Source: Vaginella massiliensis (lineage in GTDB: Bacteria; Bacteroidota; Bacteroidia; Flavobacteriales; Weeksellaceae). From it: a stretch of 64,000 bases of DNA. Location: positions 447,238-511,237 of the forward strand of contig NZ_LT593747.1 of NCBI RefSeq assembly GCF_900089075.1, written 5' to 3'. The position numbers and the translations under genes are program-made. Shown here in pieces: positions 45,247 to 55,142 of this stretch. The notes under the pieces were generated by a model. It saw only the letters and a list, made by a program, of their open reading frames with translations, was not told where the DNA came from and did no database searches. The stretch's first letter is position 1, and each line of letters begins with the position of its first letter.

Positions 45247-45412
45247 TCTTGTTTAATGGTATTGATTATGAACTTACCCAAGTTAATCTTTTTTTTTAAA
45301 TTAAGAACATTTTGTAATATTATTTAGAGAGTAATTGTTCAAAATTTGTATAAAAATCAATATTTTTACAATTTTATTAAAAATAAAATAATTAAAAAGC
45401 GTAAAAAGGAAT

Positions 45413-45439
45413 AAAAAAATCCGTTCTGTGAACGGATTT
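45413..45439 (-). terminator. Terminator of the parA-to-subtilase gene run
   Basis: On the reverse strand AAATCCGTTC / GAACGGATTT with loop ACA is followed by seven T. It ends the long leftward gene run. Confidence 0.85.
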
Positions 45440-45460
45440 CAAAATTAGTCTTGTTGAATC

Positions 45461-47074
45461 TTATTTCAACCTGCGTTGTTTATAGATTTCTTCAGCTCGT
45501 TTTACTGCATTATAAGCGTCTACGACACCGCCACTTACTGAAATATCTTTTAGTTGATCGTTTTTGTTTACAGTTTCCATGAGTATATTGCGAATATCTT
45601 CTGCAGATAATTTTGGATAGTGTGACCAAACCAAGGCTGCAACGCCAGCAACTGCAGGTGACGCCATCGAAGTACCGTTCAAGAAACGATATTCTGAAAC
45701 TCCGGGATAGGTAGCATAGATTTCGGCTCCAGGTCCAAAAACATCTACCGATTTTTTTCCAAAGTTAGAAAAACGCGCTTTCAAACTGTCTGAATTTCTT
45801 GTGCTTGCCCCAACAGTAAGTACCGATTTGCTCACCGCAACACCATTGTCGTTGAAATTTGTTGGATAATGGATGTGAACATCGATGTCTTCGTTGCTGT
45901 TACCGGCTGCTTTCACAATCAAAACATTGCGATCAGAAGCATATTTGAACGCATCCCAAACGATTTTTTTATCTGGCGAATAGGCTTTACCAAACGACAT
46001 ATTCAAGATTTTAGCACCGTTATCCACTGCATAGCGAATAGCATTTGCTACGTCTTTGTCGCGCTCGTCACCGTTTGGTACCATGCGAACACTCATGATT
46101 TTCACGTGGTTACCTCCAGCTGTACCTTCGTTACCAATTTTGTTGCCGCGTACTGCTGCGATGATTCCTGCTACATGCGTACCGTGCGAAGCTTCTGGAC
46201 CATTAGAGTCAGCATTACCATAAAATTTTTCGTTTACATTGGCATAATTATCAACTTTCAATTCGGCACGTGGATCGAGATTCAAATTATAATGCGCATT
46301 TACAGCTGATAAATATCGTTCGTATTGCGCTTTTGCAATCCCCAAATATTTAGCCGAAATTTCTTTCATGGTTTTTCCTTCCCATTCTTTTGGTTCCATT
46401 TCGTTGAAAACCCAAAGCGTTTGCAAAACATTTTCATCGTCGGTATCGAAGTTTTTCAAGACTTCTTCCGTGAGTTTTGTTTCACCAAAAATATTGTTCA
46501 GTTTTGTAAATCCGGGTTCTAGGTTTTTCATTTTTGCTTCGGCAATTGCCAAATTGTATTTTGATCTCCCTAAGTCTGAATTGAATTCTTTTTTAATTTT
46601 CTGATATTCGGCATATTCTGCAGGAAATTTAGCTTCGTTCGATTTGTTGGTTGCTGTATTAGGCGTTTCGAATAAAGCTTGATATTTTTTGTACAAACGA
46701 GTACTTTCTAAGGTATCATCGTTGTAGTTAACACCGTATTGATTTCCTAAAAAAGACCATCCGTGCACATCGTCTATGTAGCCATTTTTATCGTCATCTA
46801 TTCCATTTCCCGGAATTTCTTTTGGGTTCACCCACATGTTGTCTTTTAAATCTTCGTGGTAATGTTCCACTCCAGAATCCAATACGCCAACCACCAATTT
46901 TTGCGGTTTGCGTTTGTTTTGTTTCAAAAAGTCCAAAGCCTTATCGGTGTTCACACCATAAACGCCTGTTGTGGTAAAATCTGCATGATACCATGATTCT
47001 TTAGGAACTTCTGTCTGTCCATAGGTAAACTGTGCCGAGAATAAAATCCCAATTGCTAGAATAAATTTTTTCAT
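45461..47074 (-). CDS. Secreted subtilisin-like serine protease (S8)
   Basis: This 537-residue protein has a signal peptide (MKKFILAIGILFSAQFTYG). The catalytic Asp is in LVVGVLDSGVEHYHEDL (about 65), His in ASHGTHVAGIIAAVRG (about 297) and Ser in FLNGTSMASPAVAGVAAL (about 474). A long helical insert lies between Asp and His (about 100-280), a feature of Bacteroidota S8 members. No T9SS sorting tail is visible, so it is likely periplasmic. It follows wbqC by 5 bases at the end of the parA-led run. Confidence 0.95.
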   Translation of the reverse strand: MKKFILAIGILFSAQFTYGQTEVPKESWYHADFTTTGVYGVNTDKALDFLKQNKRKPQKLVVGVLDSGVEHYHEDLKDNMWVNPKEIPGNGIDDDKNGYIDDVHGWSFLGNQYGVNYNDDTLESTRLYKKYQALFETPNTATNKSNEAKFPAEYAEYQKIKKEFNSDLGRSKYNLAIAEAKMKNLEPGFTKLNNIFGETKLTEEVLKNFDTDDENVLQTLWVFNEMEPKEWEGKTMKEISAKYLGIAKAQYERYLSAVNAHYNLNLDPRAELKVDNYANVNEKFYGNADSNGPEASHGTHVAGIIAAVRGNKIGNEGTAGGNHVKIMSVRMVPNGDERDKDVANAIRYAVDNGAKILNMSFGKAYSPDKKIVWDAFKYASDRNVLIVKAAGNSNEDIDVHIHYPTNFNDNGVAVSKSVLTVGASTRNSDSLKARFSNFGKKSVDVFGPGAEIYATYPGVSEYRFLNGTSMASPAVAGVAALVWSHYPKLSAEDIRNILMETVNKNDQLKDISVSGGVVDAYNAVKRAEEIYKQRRLK

Positions 47075-47079
47075 ATTTT

Positions 47080-47679
47080 TTATACTTCTAATTGTTTTAA
47101 AAAATTGCTTGATGCAGGTCCTTCATTAAATAACAAATCCAAAATACTCAAATTATGTTCAAATTCGAATTTATCGCCAAAAACTTGGTAATAAGGTGGA
47201 ATCTGAGTGGTATTTTTTTTGGCGTTAAAACGCGTTCTATAATCGTCGTTTTCTGCCAAAACCTCGTAGCCATTGGTCAACTCAAAGTTGAGCTCCAACT
47301 TCAATTTCTCGTTGATGAAGGCTATAGTTTTGAGGTTGATATCTAACAAATATTTCTCTTTTCTCTCGAAAAGTGGTGTCACATCATCCTCATAAAATTC
47401 AAAATAAGGCGAGCTTTTGTAAGCTGCGATCAACGATTTCAGGTGTTCTTTTTGCCAATCGTAATCATATGACGGCTGAATGTCTTTCAATACTCTTTTT
47501 CCATTATGTAAAATCGGAATGCCGAGCATGAGTGGACCGTTTGCTCCCAACACATAACAGCGATTACGGTAGGTTTGTTTCTGAAAATTTTCGAACTGTT
47601 CTATGCGAAATGTTTCATTCTGAGCCAAATTGGCAAAATAATCGATTGGTCCAAAATAAAAAGCTGAAAACACCTTCAT
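47080..47679 (-). CDS. WbqC-family protein
   Basis: This 199-residue WbqC-like protein shows FYFGPIDYFANLAQNETF (about 7-24) and RIEQFENFQKQTYRNRCYVL with the typical H/Q-KQ-YRNR motif. DYDWQKEHLKSLIAAYKSSP and an N-terminal nucleophile-free fold follow. The family is linked to surface-polysaccharide loci elsewhere but is uncharacterised in Bacteroidota, where it commonly sits beside lepB and dapB as here. It overlaps lepB by one base. Confidence 0.9.
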   Translation of the reverse strand: MKVFSAFYFGPIDYFANLAQNETFRIEQFENFQKQTYRNRCYVLGANGPLMLGIPILHNGKRVLKDIQPSYDYDWQKEHLKSLIAAYKSSPYFEFYEDDVTPLFERKEKYLLDINLKTIAFINEKLKLELNFELTNGYEVLAENDDYRTRFNAKKNTTQIPPYYQVFGDKFEFEHNLSILDLLFNEGPASSNFLKQLEV

Positions 47680-49250
47680 TAATCAAATTTTTTAGCTTCT
47701 TTTTTACGTTTTCTATCTTTGTAAAAATCATATCCCAACCATAAAAATAGGGCAATTAAGACATAGATTCCGTATGATTTTTTGTTTGGATTGTCGTTGT
47801 TGATCGAGGTAAAGGCTCTATCCCACAAGAATTTTTTTGGCGCTGGCTCGAATATGCCATTGGCATTCATCCAAATCAAAATTGGACGCCCAATGATGTG
47901 ATCTTCTGGTACATAGCCAAAGAAACGAGCATCTAAAGATTGATTTCGGTTGTCTCCCATCATGAAGAAATAATCTTGTTTGATGGTATATTGTTTGGTA
48001 GGTTGATCGTTGATCGTGACGTTGAATTTTCCGTTTGCAGAGTCGACCACCAAACGATTCTGTTCGTATTTGCGAATGATGTTCCAATACTGTGGCAAGT
48101 TTTCTTTAGTCAATGTAATCACATCGCCTTTTTTGGGGATATATAATGGTCCATATTGATCTTCGTTCCAATGCTTGTTTACTGGGAAAATAGAATTGGT
48201 AGAATCGATCTGGGTTTGATTACTGCCTTTGTAACGAATATTATGAAATCCGACCGGATTTGAAATCTGATCCACAGAGATCACATTGGTATTTTTTCTG
48301 AAAGATGATACAATTTTATCATCCAAACCAAAAAAGATGTACACGTACTGATTTCCTTCTTGTTTGATGTTATAATCATTACGAATCAGTCCGAAATCAT
48401 CGTACAACAATTTTTCGCTAAAAGGCGCTTTTGTAATCACTTGATAAGCATGTTGTACCAGGGCGTCTTTTTTGGGGATAAATTTCTGTCCGTTCACATA
48501 CAATACACCATTCGAAATTCGGATAGTATCACCTGGCATACCAACCAAACGTTTTACATATGCATCTTTACGATCGATTGCGGTGAACAGAGAATCGGTT
48601 GGATAGTTGAAAACTACAATATCATTGGCTTTCAAATCTCGCCATCCTGGTATTCGCATATAAGGCAATCTCACCTTGTTGATGAACAAATTTCGGTTGA
48701 TAAATTCTGAATAAGGAATTCCTAAAGGCGTAATCGGTACACGCGCTCCATAGCTTACTTTTTCTACAAAAAGCGCATCACCAATTTTGATGGTATTTTC
48801 CATAGAACCAGTGGGAACAATCATCGGTTGTACAAACCAGTTGTGTATAATTGTCGCCAAAACTATGGCAAAAATCAAAGACGAAACTATGGTAGATTTT
48901 CTTTTTTCGGGACCGATGTATTTTGGTTTTTCTACATAATTGAGGTAGCCTGTGTACAAACCTAAAGTCATCACCATGATTACTTTATCTTTTAGCTCGA
49001 TTTTGCCGAAACTATCGCCTAAATCGACAAAGAAAATCAGCCAAAAAATTGGTCCTACAATTGGAAGGTAGAAAAGGATGATCCACCATTTTGGTCGCTC
49101 GATGATTTCCAAACCTTTCCAAACGTTGAGAAAAGGGACAAAGGCATGCCAAGATTTTTTACCTGCCAACGAATAAAGATTAAAAGTTAATGCTCCAAAG
49201 ATGATATTGAAGATGATAAAACCTATTAACCAATAAATTAATAAATCCAT
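47679..49250 (-). CDS. lepB: Signal peptidase I (long Bacteroidota form)
   Basis: This 523-residue inner-membrane protease cleaves Sec/Tat signal peptides. Several N-terminal helices precede the S26 core. The nucleophile is in PTGSMENTIKIGDALFVEKV (about 151), the general-base lysine in KDAYVKRLVGMPGDTIRI (about 229), and the closing box MGDNRNQSLDARFFGYVPED near 455. It is about 200 residues longer than the E. coli enzyme because of N-terminal helices and a long insert (about 260-420), as usual in this phylum. One helix ends the protein. Confidence 0.95.
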   Translation of the reverse strand: MDLLIYWLIGFIIFNIIFGALTFNLYSLAGKKSWHAFVPFLNVWKGLEIIERPKWWIILFYLPIVGPIFWLIFFVDLGDSFGKIELKDKVIMVMTLGLYTGYLNYVEKPKYIGPEKRKSTIVSSLIFAIVLATIIHNWFVQPMIVPTGSMENTIKIGDALFVEKVSYGARVPITPLGIPYSEFINRNLFINKVRLPYMRIPGWRDLKANDIVVFNYPTDSLFTAIDRKDAYVKRLVGMPGDTIRISNGVLYVNGQKFIPKKDALVQHAYQVITKAPFSEKLLYDDFGLIRNDYNIKQEGNQYVYIFFGLDDKIVSSFRKNTNVISVDQISNPVGFHNIRYKGSNQTQIDSTNSIFPVNKHWNEDQYGPLYIPKKGDVITLTKENLPQYWNIIRKYEQNRLVVDSANGKFNVTINDQPTKQYTIKQDYFFMMGDNRNQSLDARFFGYVPEDHIIGRPILIWMNANGIFEPAPKKFLWDRAFTSINNDNPNKKSYGIYVLIALFLWLGYDFYKDRKRKKEAKKFD

Positions 49251-49257
49251 ATTGTTT

Positions 49258-49968
49258 TTATTTTTGTGTTAAACCTAGCACATCTTTCATGCTGAAAATT
49301 CCTTTTTTATCCTTGATCCATTCTGCTGCAATTACTGCACCCAAAGCAAATCCTTTTCTGCTATGAGCCGTGTGCGTGATGCTGATGGTATCAACATCCG
49401 AAACGTATTCTACCGTATGCGTACCCGGCACCTGATCGATTCGTTTTGCTGTAACGGGAATCGTACCCTCAGACCGCTTATCCAACGACCAATTTTCATA
49501 TTGAGAATGATTGATAATGGTTTCGGCTATGCTGATTGCGGTTCCACTTGGTGCATCTAATTTTTGCGTATGATGAACCTCTTCGATTTCGATTTGATAT
49601 TGATCGCGATACGGATTCATCAGTTGAGCTAAATGAGCTGTTACTTCAAAAAACAAATTGACCCCCAAACTGAAATTGGATGCTGTAAGAAACGTACCAT
49701 CTTGTTGCTTTACCAAGTCGGCAACTTCACCGTACCGATCAAGCCAACCTGTTGTACCAGAAACAACTGGAATCCCCATATAAAGTAATTCTTTAATATT
49801 ATCTACCGCAACATCTGGCTGGGTAAATTCTATCGCCACCTCTGCTCCGTTGATCTCTTCCGAGGTTGGGGTATGATTGAGTTTTGCCACCACTTCATGC
49901 CTTCTTTCGAGCAGAATTTCTTCGATGGCTTTACCCATTTTACCATATCCTATTAGTGCTACTTTCAT
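49258..49968 (-). CDS. dapB: 4-Hydroxy-tetrahydrodipicolinate reductase
   Basis: This 236-residue enzyme reduces the dihydrodipicolinate precursor in lysine/diaminopimelate synthesis. The NAD(P) loop is IGYGKMGKAIEEI, the second nucleotide contact is VVSGTTGW, FSLGVNLFFEVTAHLAQLM follows, and the substrate/catalytic motif is EVHHTQKLDAPSGTA (about 130-144). Slightly shorter than E. coli DapB, normal for Bacteroidota. It lies between DUF5683 and lepB. Confidence 0.95.
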   Translation of the reverse strand: MKVALIGYGKMGKAIEEILLERRHEVVAKLNHTPTSEEINGAEVAIEFTQPDVAVDNIKELLYMGIPVVSGTTGWLDRYGEVADLVKQQDGTFLTASNFSLGVNLFFEVTAHLAQLMNPYRDQYQIEIEEVHHTQKLDAPSGTAISIAETIINHSQYENWSLDKRSEGTIPVTAKRIDQVPGTHTVEYVSDVDTISITHTAHSRKGFALGAVIAAEWIKDKKGIFSMKDVLGLTQK

Positions 49969-49989
49969 CTAATGTGTTACAATTTGTTT

Positions 49990-50568
49990 TTAAAATTTAA
50001 AATTTAATGCAATTCCATATTGTGTTTGCATCAAATACGAATCGTAATTGATCATTGGATTTATTGCTAAATCTGGATCTTTATTTATCCCAAACAAATG
50101 GGCGTCTACCGATGCGTCTATGATATTGAGGACGTAGACCAAAGCCGTGAGGCCAATCGCATAATCGCGATATCGGCGTTTGTCATCTTGGATTCTTCCC
50201 AACTGCTCTGCCGACAGGCGATCGTAACCCGTAGGGATGTCATCTAATCTTCCCTCTAAACGAGCAATATAATAACCTTTGAATTTTTTGTAATCGTTGT
50301 TGAAATAGATCGTAAACCCAACTCCTGTTCCCAGTAAACCCCATACGATTGGCGCTTTCCATACTTTTTCGTTATAGATTTGCCCTAAACCTGGTGCTAC
50401 TGCCGAATAAAGTGAGGCCTTGATCGGACTTTTCATATTCAGATAGTCGATTTCTTGAGCAATGGTATCGGCTACAATCGTTGAAGGGGGGTCTTCTTCT
50501 AATTGAGAAAAAACGACACCGCTCCAAGCAACAAAAAAGCAAATCAGCAGCTTATGAATTGTTTTCAT
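49990..50568 (-). CDS. DUF5683-family membrane protein
   Basis: This 192-residue protein has a signal peptide (LLICFFVAWSGVVFSQ) and the DUF5683 core, KASLYSAVAPGLGQIYNEKVWKAPIVWG, then GLTALVYVLNIIDASVDAHLF. The family is envelope-associated with unknown function and is conserved between parB and dapB in Bacteroidota. It overlaps parB by 17 bases, which suggests translational coupling. Confidence 0.9.
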   Translation of the reverse strand: MKTIHKLLICFFVAWSGVVFSQLEEDPPSTIVADTIAQEIDYLNMKSPIKASLYSAVAPGLGQIYNEKVWKAPIVWGLLGTGVGFTIYFNNDYKKFKGYYIARLEGRLDDIPTGYDRLSAEQLGRIQDDKRRYRDYAIGLTALVYVLNIIDASVDAHLFGINKDPDLAINPMINYDSYLMQTQYGIALNFKF

Positions 50569-51451
50569 CTAAGAATTTTCTCAATCGTTCGAATTCGTCA
50601 TCTGAACTAAAATTGAGGATTATCTTTCCTTTTCCATTTTTAGCTCGTTTTATTTCAACCTTTGTACCCAAAGAATCGCCAATAGATTTTAAAGCCGCTT
50701 GGTATTCGTCTGGTAATGCAGGCGTTGTATTTTCTTTTTTTACTGGACCTTTTTTCAGGTTTTTAATCAAGTTCTCGGTCTCGCGAACCGATAGATTTTG
50801 TTGGATGATGCGCTCGTAAATTTTAAATTGTTCATCCAAATCTTCAACAGCAATCAAGGCGCGACCATGTCCCATCGAAATCATCCCGTCACGAATTCCG
50901 GTCTGGATGATGGGGTCTAATTTCAACAATCGTAAATAATTAGTAATCGACGAGCGGTCTTTTCCCACACGCTTGCTCAATTCTTCTTGTGTCAACTTGA
51001 TGTCTTCGATCAGCTGTCTGTACGACAAGGCAATTTCGATGGCATCTAAATCTTGACGTTGAATATTTTCGACCAATGCCATCTCCAACATCTCTTGATC
51101 GTTTGCCAAACGCACATAGGCTGGGATGGTTTCTTTTTCTGCTAATTGCGAAGCTCTGAAACGTCTTTCACCCGAAATCAGCTCGTATGTTCCGTCTGCT
51201 TTTTTGCGCACCGTAATAGGCTGTATAACGCCTAATGACTGAATCGAAGTTACCAAATCGTCTAAAGCTTCTTTATCAAACTTGGTTCGCGGTTGCCACG
51301 GATTGGCTACAATTTTGCTCAACTCGATTTCGATGATATTCCCTACCAATCGCTTTGCGCCTTCGTCTGAAGCCGAATTTACGGTAGGTTCGTCTTTCAA
51401 CAAAGCAGAGAGTCCGCGACCCAAACGGTTATTTTTATTCGGTTTTGCCAT
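50552..51451 (-). CDS. parB: Chromosome-partitioning protein ParB
   Basis: This 299-residue ParB/Spo0J protein has an N-terminal RLGRGLSALL segment, and the CTPase/ParB domain LSKIVANPWQPRTKFDKE ... YELISGERRFRASQLAEKE (with the GERRxR motif). The KorB-like HTH is TQEELSKRVGKDRSSITNYL and the C-terminal dimerisation domain is present. It binds parS and works with ParA. No obvious parS palindrome was seen in this window. It starts 6 bases after parA. Confidence 0.96.
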   Translation of the reverse strand: MAKPNKNNRLGRGLSALLKDEPTVNSASDEGAKRLVGNIIEIELSKIVANPWQPRTKFDKEALDDLVTSIQSLGVIQPITVRKKADGTYELISGERRFRASQLAEKETIPAYVRLANDQEMLEMALVENIQRQDLDAIEIALSYRQLIEDIKLTQEELSKRVGKDRSSITNYLRLLKLDPIIQTGIRDGMISMGHGRALIAVEDLDEQFKIYERIIQQNLSVRETENLIKNLKKGPVKKENTTPALPDEYQAALKSIGDSLGTKVEIKRAKNGKGKIILNFSSDDEFERLRKFLDENNS

Positions 51452-51457
51452 TTTATA

Positions 51458-52231
51458 TTATACAGTATCGTTATTATTGATTAATAATTCACGTGCTAAA
51501 TTAAGGTAATTTTCTGCACCTTTGCTTCCGGCATCATATTGTATGATGGTTTCGCCAAAACTTGGTGCCTCCGACAAACGAACATTTCGTTGGATCACCG
51601 TTTTGAATACCATTTGTGGAAAATGATTGTTCACTTCGTCTACCACTTGGTTCGATAATCGCAACCTAGAATCGTACATGGTCAACAATAAACCTTCGAT
51701 ATCCAATTCTGGGTTGTGGTGTTGTTGTACACCTTTTATTGTATTCAACAATTTTCCCAAACCTTCCAAAGCAAAGTATTCGCACTGTATCGGTACGATA
51801 ACAGCGTCTGCTGCAGTAAGCGCATTCAGGGTTATCAATCCCAGAGATGGCGCACAATCGATGATGATATAGTCGTATCGATCGCGAATCTCTTTCAGTG
51901 CGTTTTTCAGCATATACTCTCGTTCTTCGTAATCTACGATCTCGATTTCTGCGGCTACTAAATCGACATGTGCCGGAATTAAATCTAAATTTGGCGTTTC
52001 GGTCGATACAATCGCATCAGAAGCCAAAATTTGATTTTCCAAGACTTCGTATGTGCCTTGCGCTACGGTTTCTGGGTCTACACCAAGCCCCGATGTCGCA
52101 TTGGCCTGTGGATCGGCATCGATCAGTAAAACTTTCTTTTCTAATACTCCTAATGAAGCAGCTAAATTAACGGCTGTTGTGGTTTTTCCTACTCCACCTT
52201 TCTGATTGGCTATTGCAATTATTTTACCCAT
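51458..52231 (-). CDS. parA: Chromosome-partitioning ATPase ParA/Soj
   Basis: This 257-residue deviant-Walker ATPase has [18 protein letters not shown] (residues about 11-28), [33 protein letters not shown] and [13 protein letters not shown]. It lacks an N-terminal HTH, as expected for a chromosomal type. It is the first gene of the leftward run. A TATTTTTG box on the reverse strand (52260-52253) lies about 21 bases before its ATG. Confidence 0.96.
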   Translation of the reverse strand: MGKIIAIANQKGGVGKTTTAVNLAASLGVLEKKVLLIDADPQANATSGLGVDPETVAQGTYEVLENQILASDAIVSTETPNLDLIPAHVDLVAAEIEIVDYEEREYMLKNALKEIRDRYDYIIIDCAPSLGLITLNALTAADAVIVPIQCEYFALEGLGKLLNTIKGVQQHHNPELDIEGLLLTMYDSRLRLSNQVVDEVNNHFPQMVFKTVIQRNVRLSEAPSFGETIIQYDAGSKGAENYLNLARELLINNNDTV

Positions 52232-52412
52232 ATTTTAGATTGAAATCGATTTCAAAAATACAACAAATCAACGATTGACTTCTTAAGGATTCTATAAATT
52301 TATAAACAAGAGTTTAGTTGTTTGATAATTAATCAACTACAAAATTACAATCGAATTTATTAATAAATCCTTAAACTATCTTAATATCTTATCAACGCTG
52401 AAATTTTTCGTT

Positions 52413-52420
52413 TATATTTG
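52413..52420 (+). promoter_or_regulatory. -7 box at the head of a ~210-nt leader before the arginine decarboxylase
   Basis: TATATTTG (52413-52420) would start transcription near 52426, leaving about 210 untranslated bases before ATG 52635. The leader holds ACAAAG-8 nt-CTTTGT and a direct repeat of CGTAGAAA (about 52571 and 52580). The rest of 52232-52634 holds no gene that I can see. Confidence 0.4.
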
Positions 52421-52634
52421 CAATTCATTGTATAGAACAAACTCAAGTAAGATTGGGTTTTAATTAATTTTTAAAGTTTAATCATTTTTAATCACTTTTG
52501 AATTGAAAAAACTATTGGTTTTCACGCACAAAGAGGTTTTACTTTGTCCTCAGAGTTTAGGTAAAACACAACGTAGAAACGTAGAAAAACACCTCAAATT
52601 TATCTAATTTATAATTCTAACGACAACAGTAAAA

Positions 52635-54026
52635 ATGAAAACAAAATACATCGATTTAATCACCCAATCTTTTGATTTCCCGCAAGATGAATTCGATTTA
52701 GTTGGAGAAGATTTACACTTCAATGGTATCGATCTGATGGGATTGATCGAAGAATACGGTACTCCACTGAAATTCACTTATTTACCCAAAATTTCTCAGA
52801 ACATTCAGCAAGCAAAAACTTGGTTTAACGAAGCGCGTGAGAAATTGAATTATGAGGGCACTTACAATTATTGTTACTGTACCAAAAGTTCGCACTTCAA
52901 ACATATCATCAAAGAAGCCTTGAAAAATGACATCCATATTGAGACGTCTTCGGCATACGACATCAACATTGTAGAAAGTTTGTTGAACGAAGGACTGATG
53001 AATCACGACCAGTATGTGATTTGTAACGGTTTCAAACGAGAAGAATATGTAGAAAACATCGCACGACTGATCAACAATGGACATCGCAAAACCATTACCG
53101 TGATCGATAATTACGAAGAGGTTGACTTGTTTTCTGAAGCAATTGAAGGCGATTTCGAAATCGGAATTCGTATTGCGTCTGAAGAAGAGCCAAAATTCGA
53201 GTTTTATACCTCGCGATTAGGAATCGGATATAAAGACATCGTACCATTCTATCACAACATGGTAAAACCAAATGATCGCATCAAATTGAAAATGCTTCAT
53301 TTCTTTATCAATACCGGAATCCGAGACAACTCGTATTATTGGAACGAACTGGTGAAATGTCTACGCGTGTACATCAACTTAAAAAAAGTTTGTCCAGAGT
53401 TGGATTCATTGAACATTGGTGGCGGATTCCCTATCAAAAATTCGTTGGCATTCCAGTATGATTATGGCTATATGGCCGAAGAAATTTTGGGGCAAATCAA
53501 AAAATATTGTGACGAAGAAGGCATTCCTGTGCCTAATATTTTTACAGAATTCGGATCGTTTACCGTTGGCGAAAGCGGCGGTATGATTTACAAAGTATTG
53601 TATCAGAAGAAACAAAACGACCGCGAATATTGGGACATGATCGACTCCTCTTTCATGACTACCCTACCCGATGCTTGGGCAATTTCGAAACGCTTCATCA
53701 TGTTGCCCATCAACCGATGGAGCGATCCCTACGAACGCGTTTTGTTGGGTGGTCTGACCTGCGATTCCGACGATTATTACAACTCCGAACAGCATGTAAA
53801 TGCCATCTATTTACCCAAATACGATTCGGCAAAACCGTTATACATTGGCTTCTTCAATACAGGAGCTTATCAAGACAACATCTCTGGTTTCGACGGTGTA
53901 CACCACTGCCTTATTCCGCAACCCAAATACATCTTGATCGATGAAAATTACGATGTAAAAGTCTTTTCGGAAGAACAAGATTATCAAAGTGTATTGAAAA
54001 AATTAGGATATAATATAGCAACATAA
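52635..54026 (+). CDS. speA: Arginine decarboxylase (Bacteroidota type, alanine-racemase fold)
   Basis: This 463-residue PLP decarboxylase of fold type III has its PLP lysine in NYCYCTKSSHFKHIIKEAL (Lys84). SLNIGGGFPIKN binds the PLP phosphate and the active-site Cys is in GGLTCDSDDYYN. It lacks the extra domain of E. coli SpeA. The product is agmatine, the precursor of polyamines. The deoxyhypusine-synthase-like gene follows by 12 bases. No agmatinase or agmatine deiminase gene is adjacent. An ornithine- or carboxyspermidine-decarboxylase role is less likely given length and family. Confidence 0.85.
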   Translation: MKTKYIDLITQSFDFPQDEFDLVGEDLHFNGIDLMGLIEEYGTPLKFTYLPKISQNIQQAKTWFNEAREKLNYEGTYNYCYCTKSSHFKHIIKEALKNDIHIETSSAYDINIVESLLNEGLMNHDQYVICNGFKREEYVENIARLINNGHRKTITVIDNYEEVDLFSEAIEGDFEIGIRIASEEEPKFEFYTSRLGIGYKDIVPFYHNMVKPNDRIKLKMLHFFINTGIRDNSYYWNELVKCLRVYINLKKVCPELDSLNIGGGFPIKNSLAFQYDYGYMAEEILGQIKKYCDEEGIPVPNIFTEFGSFTVGESGGMIYKVLYQKKQNDREYWDMIDSSFMTTLPDAWAISKRFIMLPINRWSDPYERVLLGGLTCDSDDYYNSEQHVNAIYLPKYDSAKPLYIGFFNTGAYQDNISGFDGVHHCLIPQPKYILIDENYDVKVFSEEQDYQSVLKKLGYNIAT

Positions 54027-54038
54027 AAACAAAACAAA

Positions 54039-55013
54039 ATGAGTAAAGGACCAATTAGTCAGTTTATAGAACATCAATACCGTCACTTCAACGCTGCTGC
54101 GCTTGTCGATGCGGCAAAAGGTTATGAGCAACATTTGCTAGAAGGCGGTAAAATGCTGATTTCGCTTGGTGGCGCTATGTCAACCGCCGAGTTGGGAGTT
54201 TCTTTAGCCGAAATGATTCGCCAAGATAAAGTGCATATCATCTCGTGTACAGGTGCCAACTTAGAAGAAGATGTGATGAACTTAGTGGCACACAATCACT
54301 ACAAAAGAATTCCGAACTGGAGAGATCTAACTCCAGAACAAGAGCGCGAATTGCTCGACACTCATTACAATCGCGTTACTGACACTTGCATACCAGAAGA
54401 AGAAGCGTTTCGCCGTTTACAACAACATTTAGAAGATGTTTGGCACGCAGCAGAAGAAAAAGGTGAACGCTATTTACCACACGAATTTTTGTATCAGGTA
54501 GTGAATTCTGGCGTGTTGGAACAATATTACGAAATCGACCCTAAAGATTCTTGGATTGTAGCCGCTGCCGAGAAAAACCTACCAATCGTTTGTCCGGGTT
54601 GGGAAGATTCTACAACAGGAAATATTTTTGCATCGAACGTAATCAAAGGAAATTTGAAAGCCTCTACAGTAAAATCGGGTATCGAGTACATGATTTACCT
54701 TACCGAATGGTATCGAGCAAATTCGGATGGTAAAGGCGTTGGATTCTTCCAAATCGCTGGTGGTATTTCGGGTGACTTCCCGATTTGTGTAGTGCCGATG
54801 ATGTACCAAGATTTGGAATGGACAGATGTGCCGTTCTGGTCGTATTTCTGCCAAATTTCAGATTCAACAACTTCATACGGTTCATATTCTGGAGCGGTAC
54901 CAAACGAAAAAATCACTTGGGGTAAATTGGATGTTGACACACCAAAATTCATGATCGAATCGGATGCTACCATCGTTGCACCATTGGTGTTTGCCTACGT
55001 TTTAGGACATTAA
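54039..55013 (+). CDS. Deoxyhypusine-synthase-like protein (polyamine aminobutyl/aminopropyl transferase)
   Basis: This 324-residue DHS-family protein has an NAD-binding layout: KMLISLGGAMSTAELG, IISCTGANLEEDVMNLVAH, IVCPGWEDSTTGNIF and QIAGGISGDFPICVVP. The catalytic lysine region is NEKITWGKLDVDTPKF (Lys296), matching the SWGK of true DHS. Bacteria lack eIF5A, so such proteins instead make homospermidine or related polyamines, or an agmatine derivative. Being 12 bases after the agmatine-forming enzyme favours a polyamine role. Confidence 0.87.
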   Translation: MSKGPISQFIEHQYRHFNAAALVDAAKGYEQHLLEGGKMLISLGGAMSTAELGVSLAEMIRQDKVHIISCTGANLEEDVMNLVAHNHYKRIPNWRDLTPEQERELLDTHYNRVTDTCIPEEEAFRRLQQHLEDVWHAAEEKGERYLPHEFLYQVVNSGVLEQYYEIDPKDSWIVAAAEKNLPIVCPGWEDSTTGNIFASNVIKGNLKASTVKSGIEYMIYLTEWYRANSDGKGVGFFQIAGGISGDFPICVVPMMYQDLEWTDVPFWSYFCQISDSTTSYGSYSGAVPNEKITWGKLDVDTPKFMIESDATIVAPLVFAYVLGH

Positions 55014-55040
55014 TAAAAAAGGAATTAACAATCAGAAAGA

Positions 55041-55069
55041 AGCCGTCTCACAACTGAGGCGGTTTTTTT
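55041..55069 (+). terminator. Terminator of the polyamine pair
   Basis: AGCCGTCTCA / TGAGGCGGTT with loop CAAC (two wobble pairs), then seven T. Confidence 0.85.
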
Positions 55070-55142
55070 ATATAAATAATGGATTGATTATTAGGTGATT
55101 AATATAGAATTCACTATATTTAACTACTTAATTTTCAGCGAA

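Noticed and set aside
51400-52634. parS site or replication origin near parAB
   Set aside because: No GTTCCACGTGGAAC-like or similar 16-base palindrome and no DnaA-box cluster was found by reading. It may lie outside the window.
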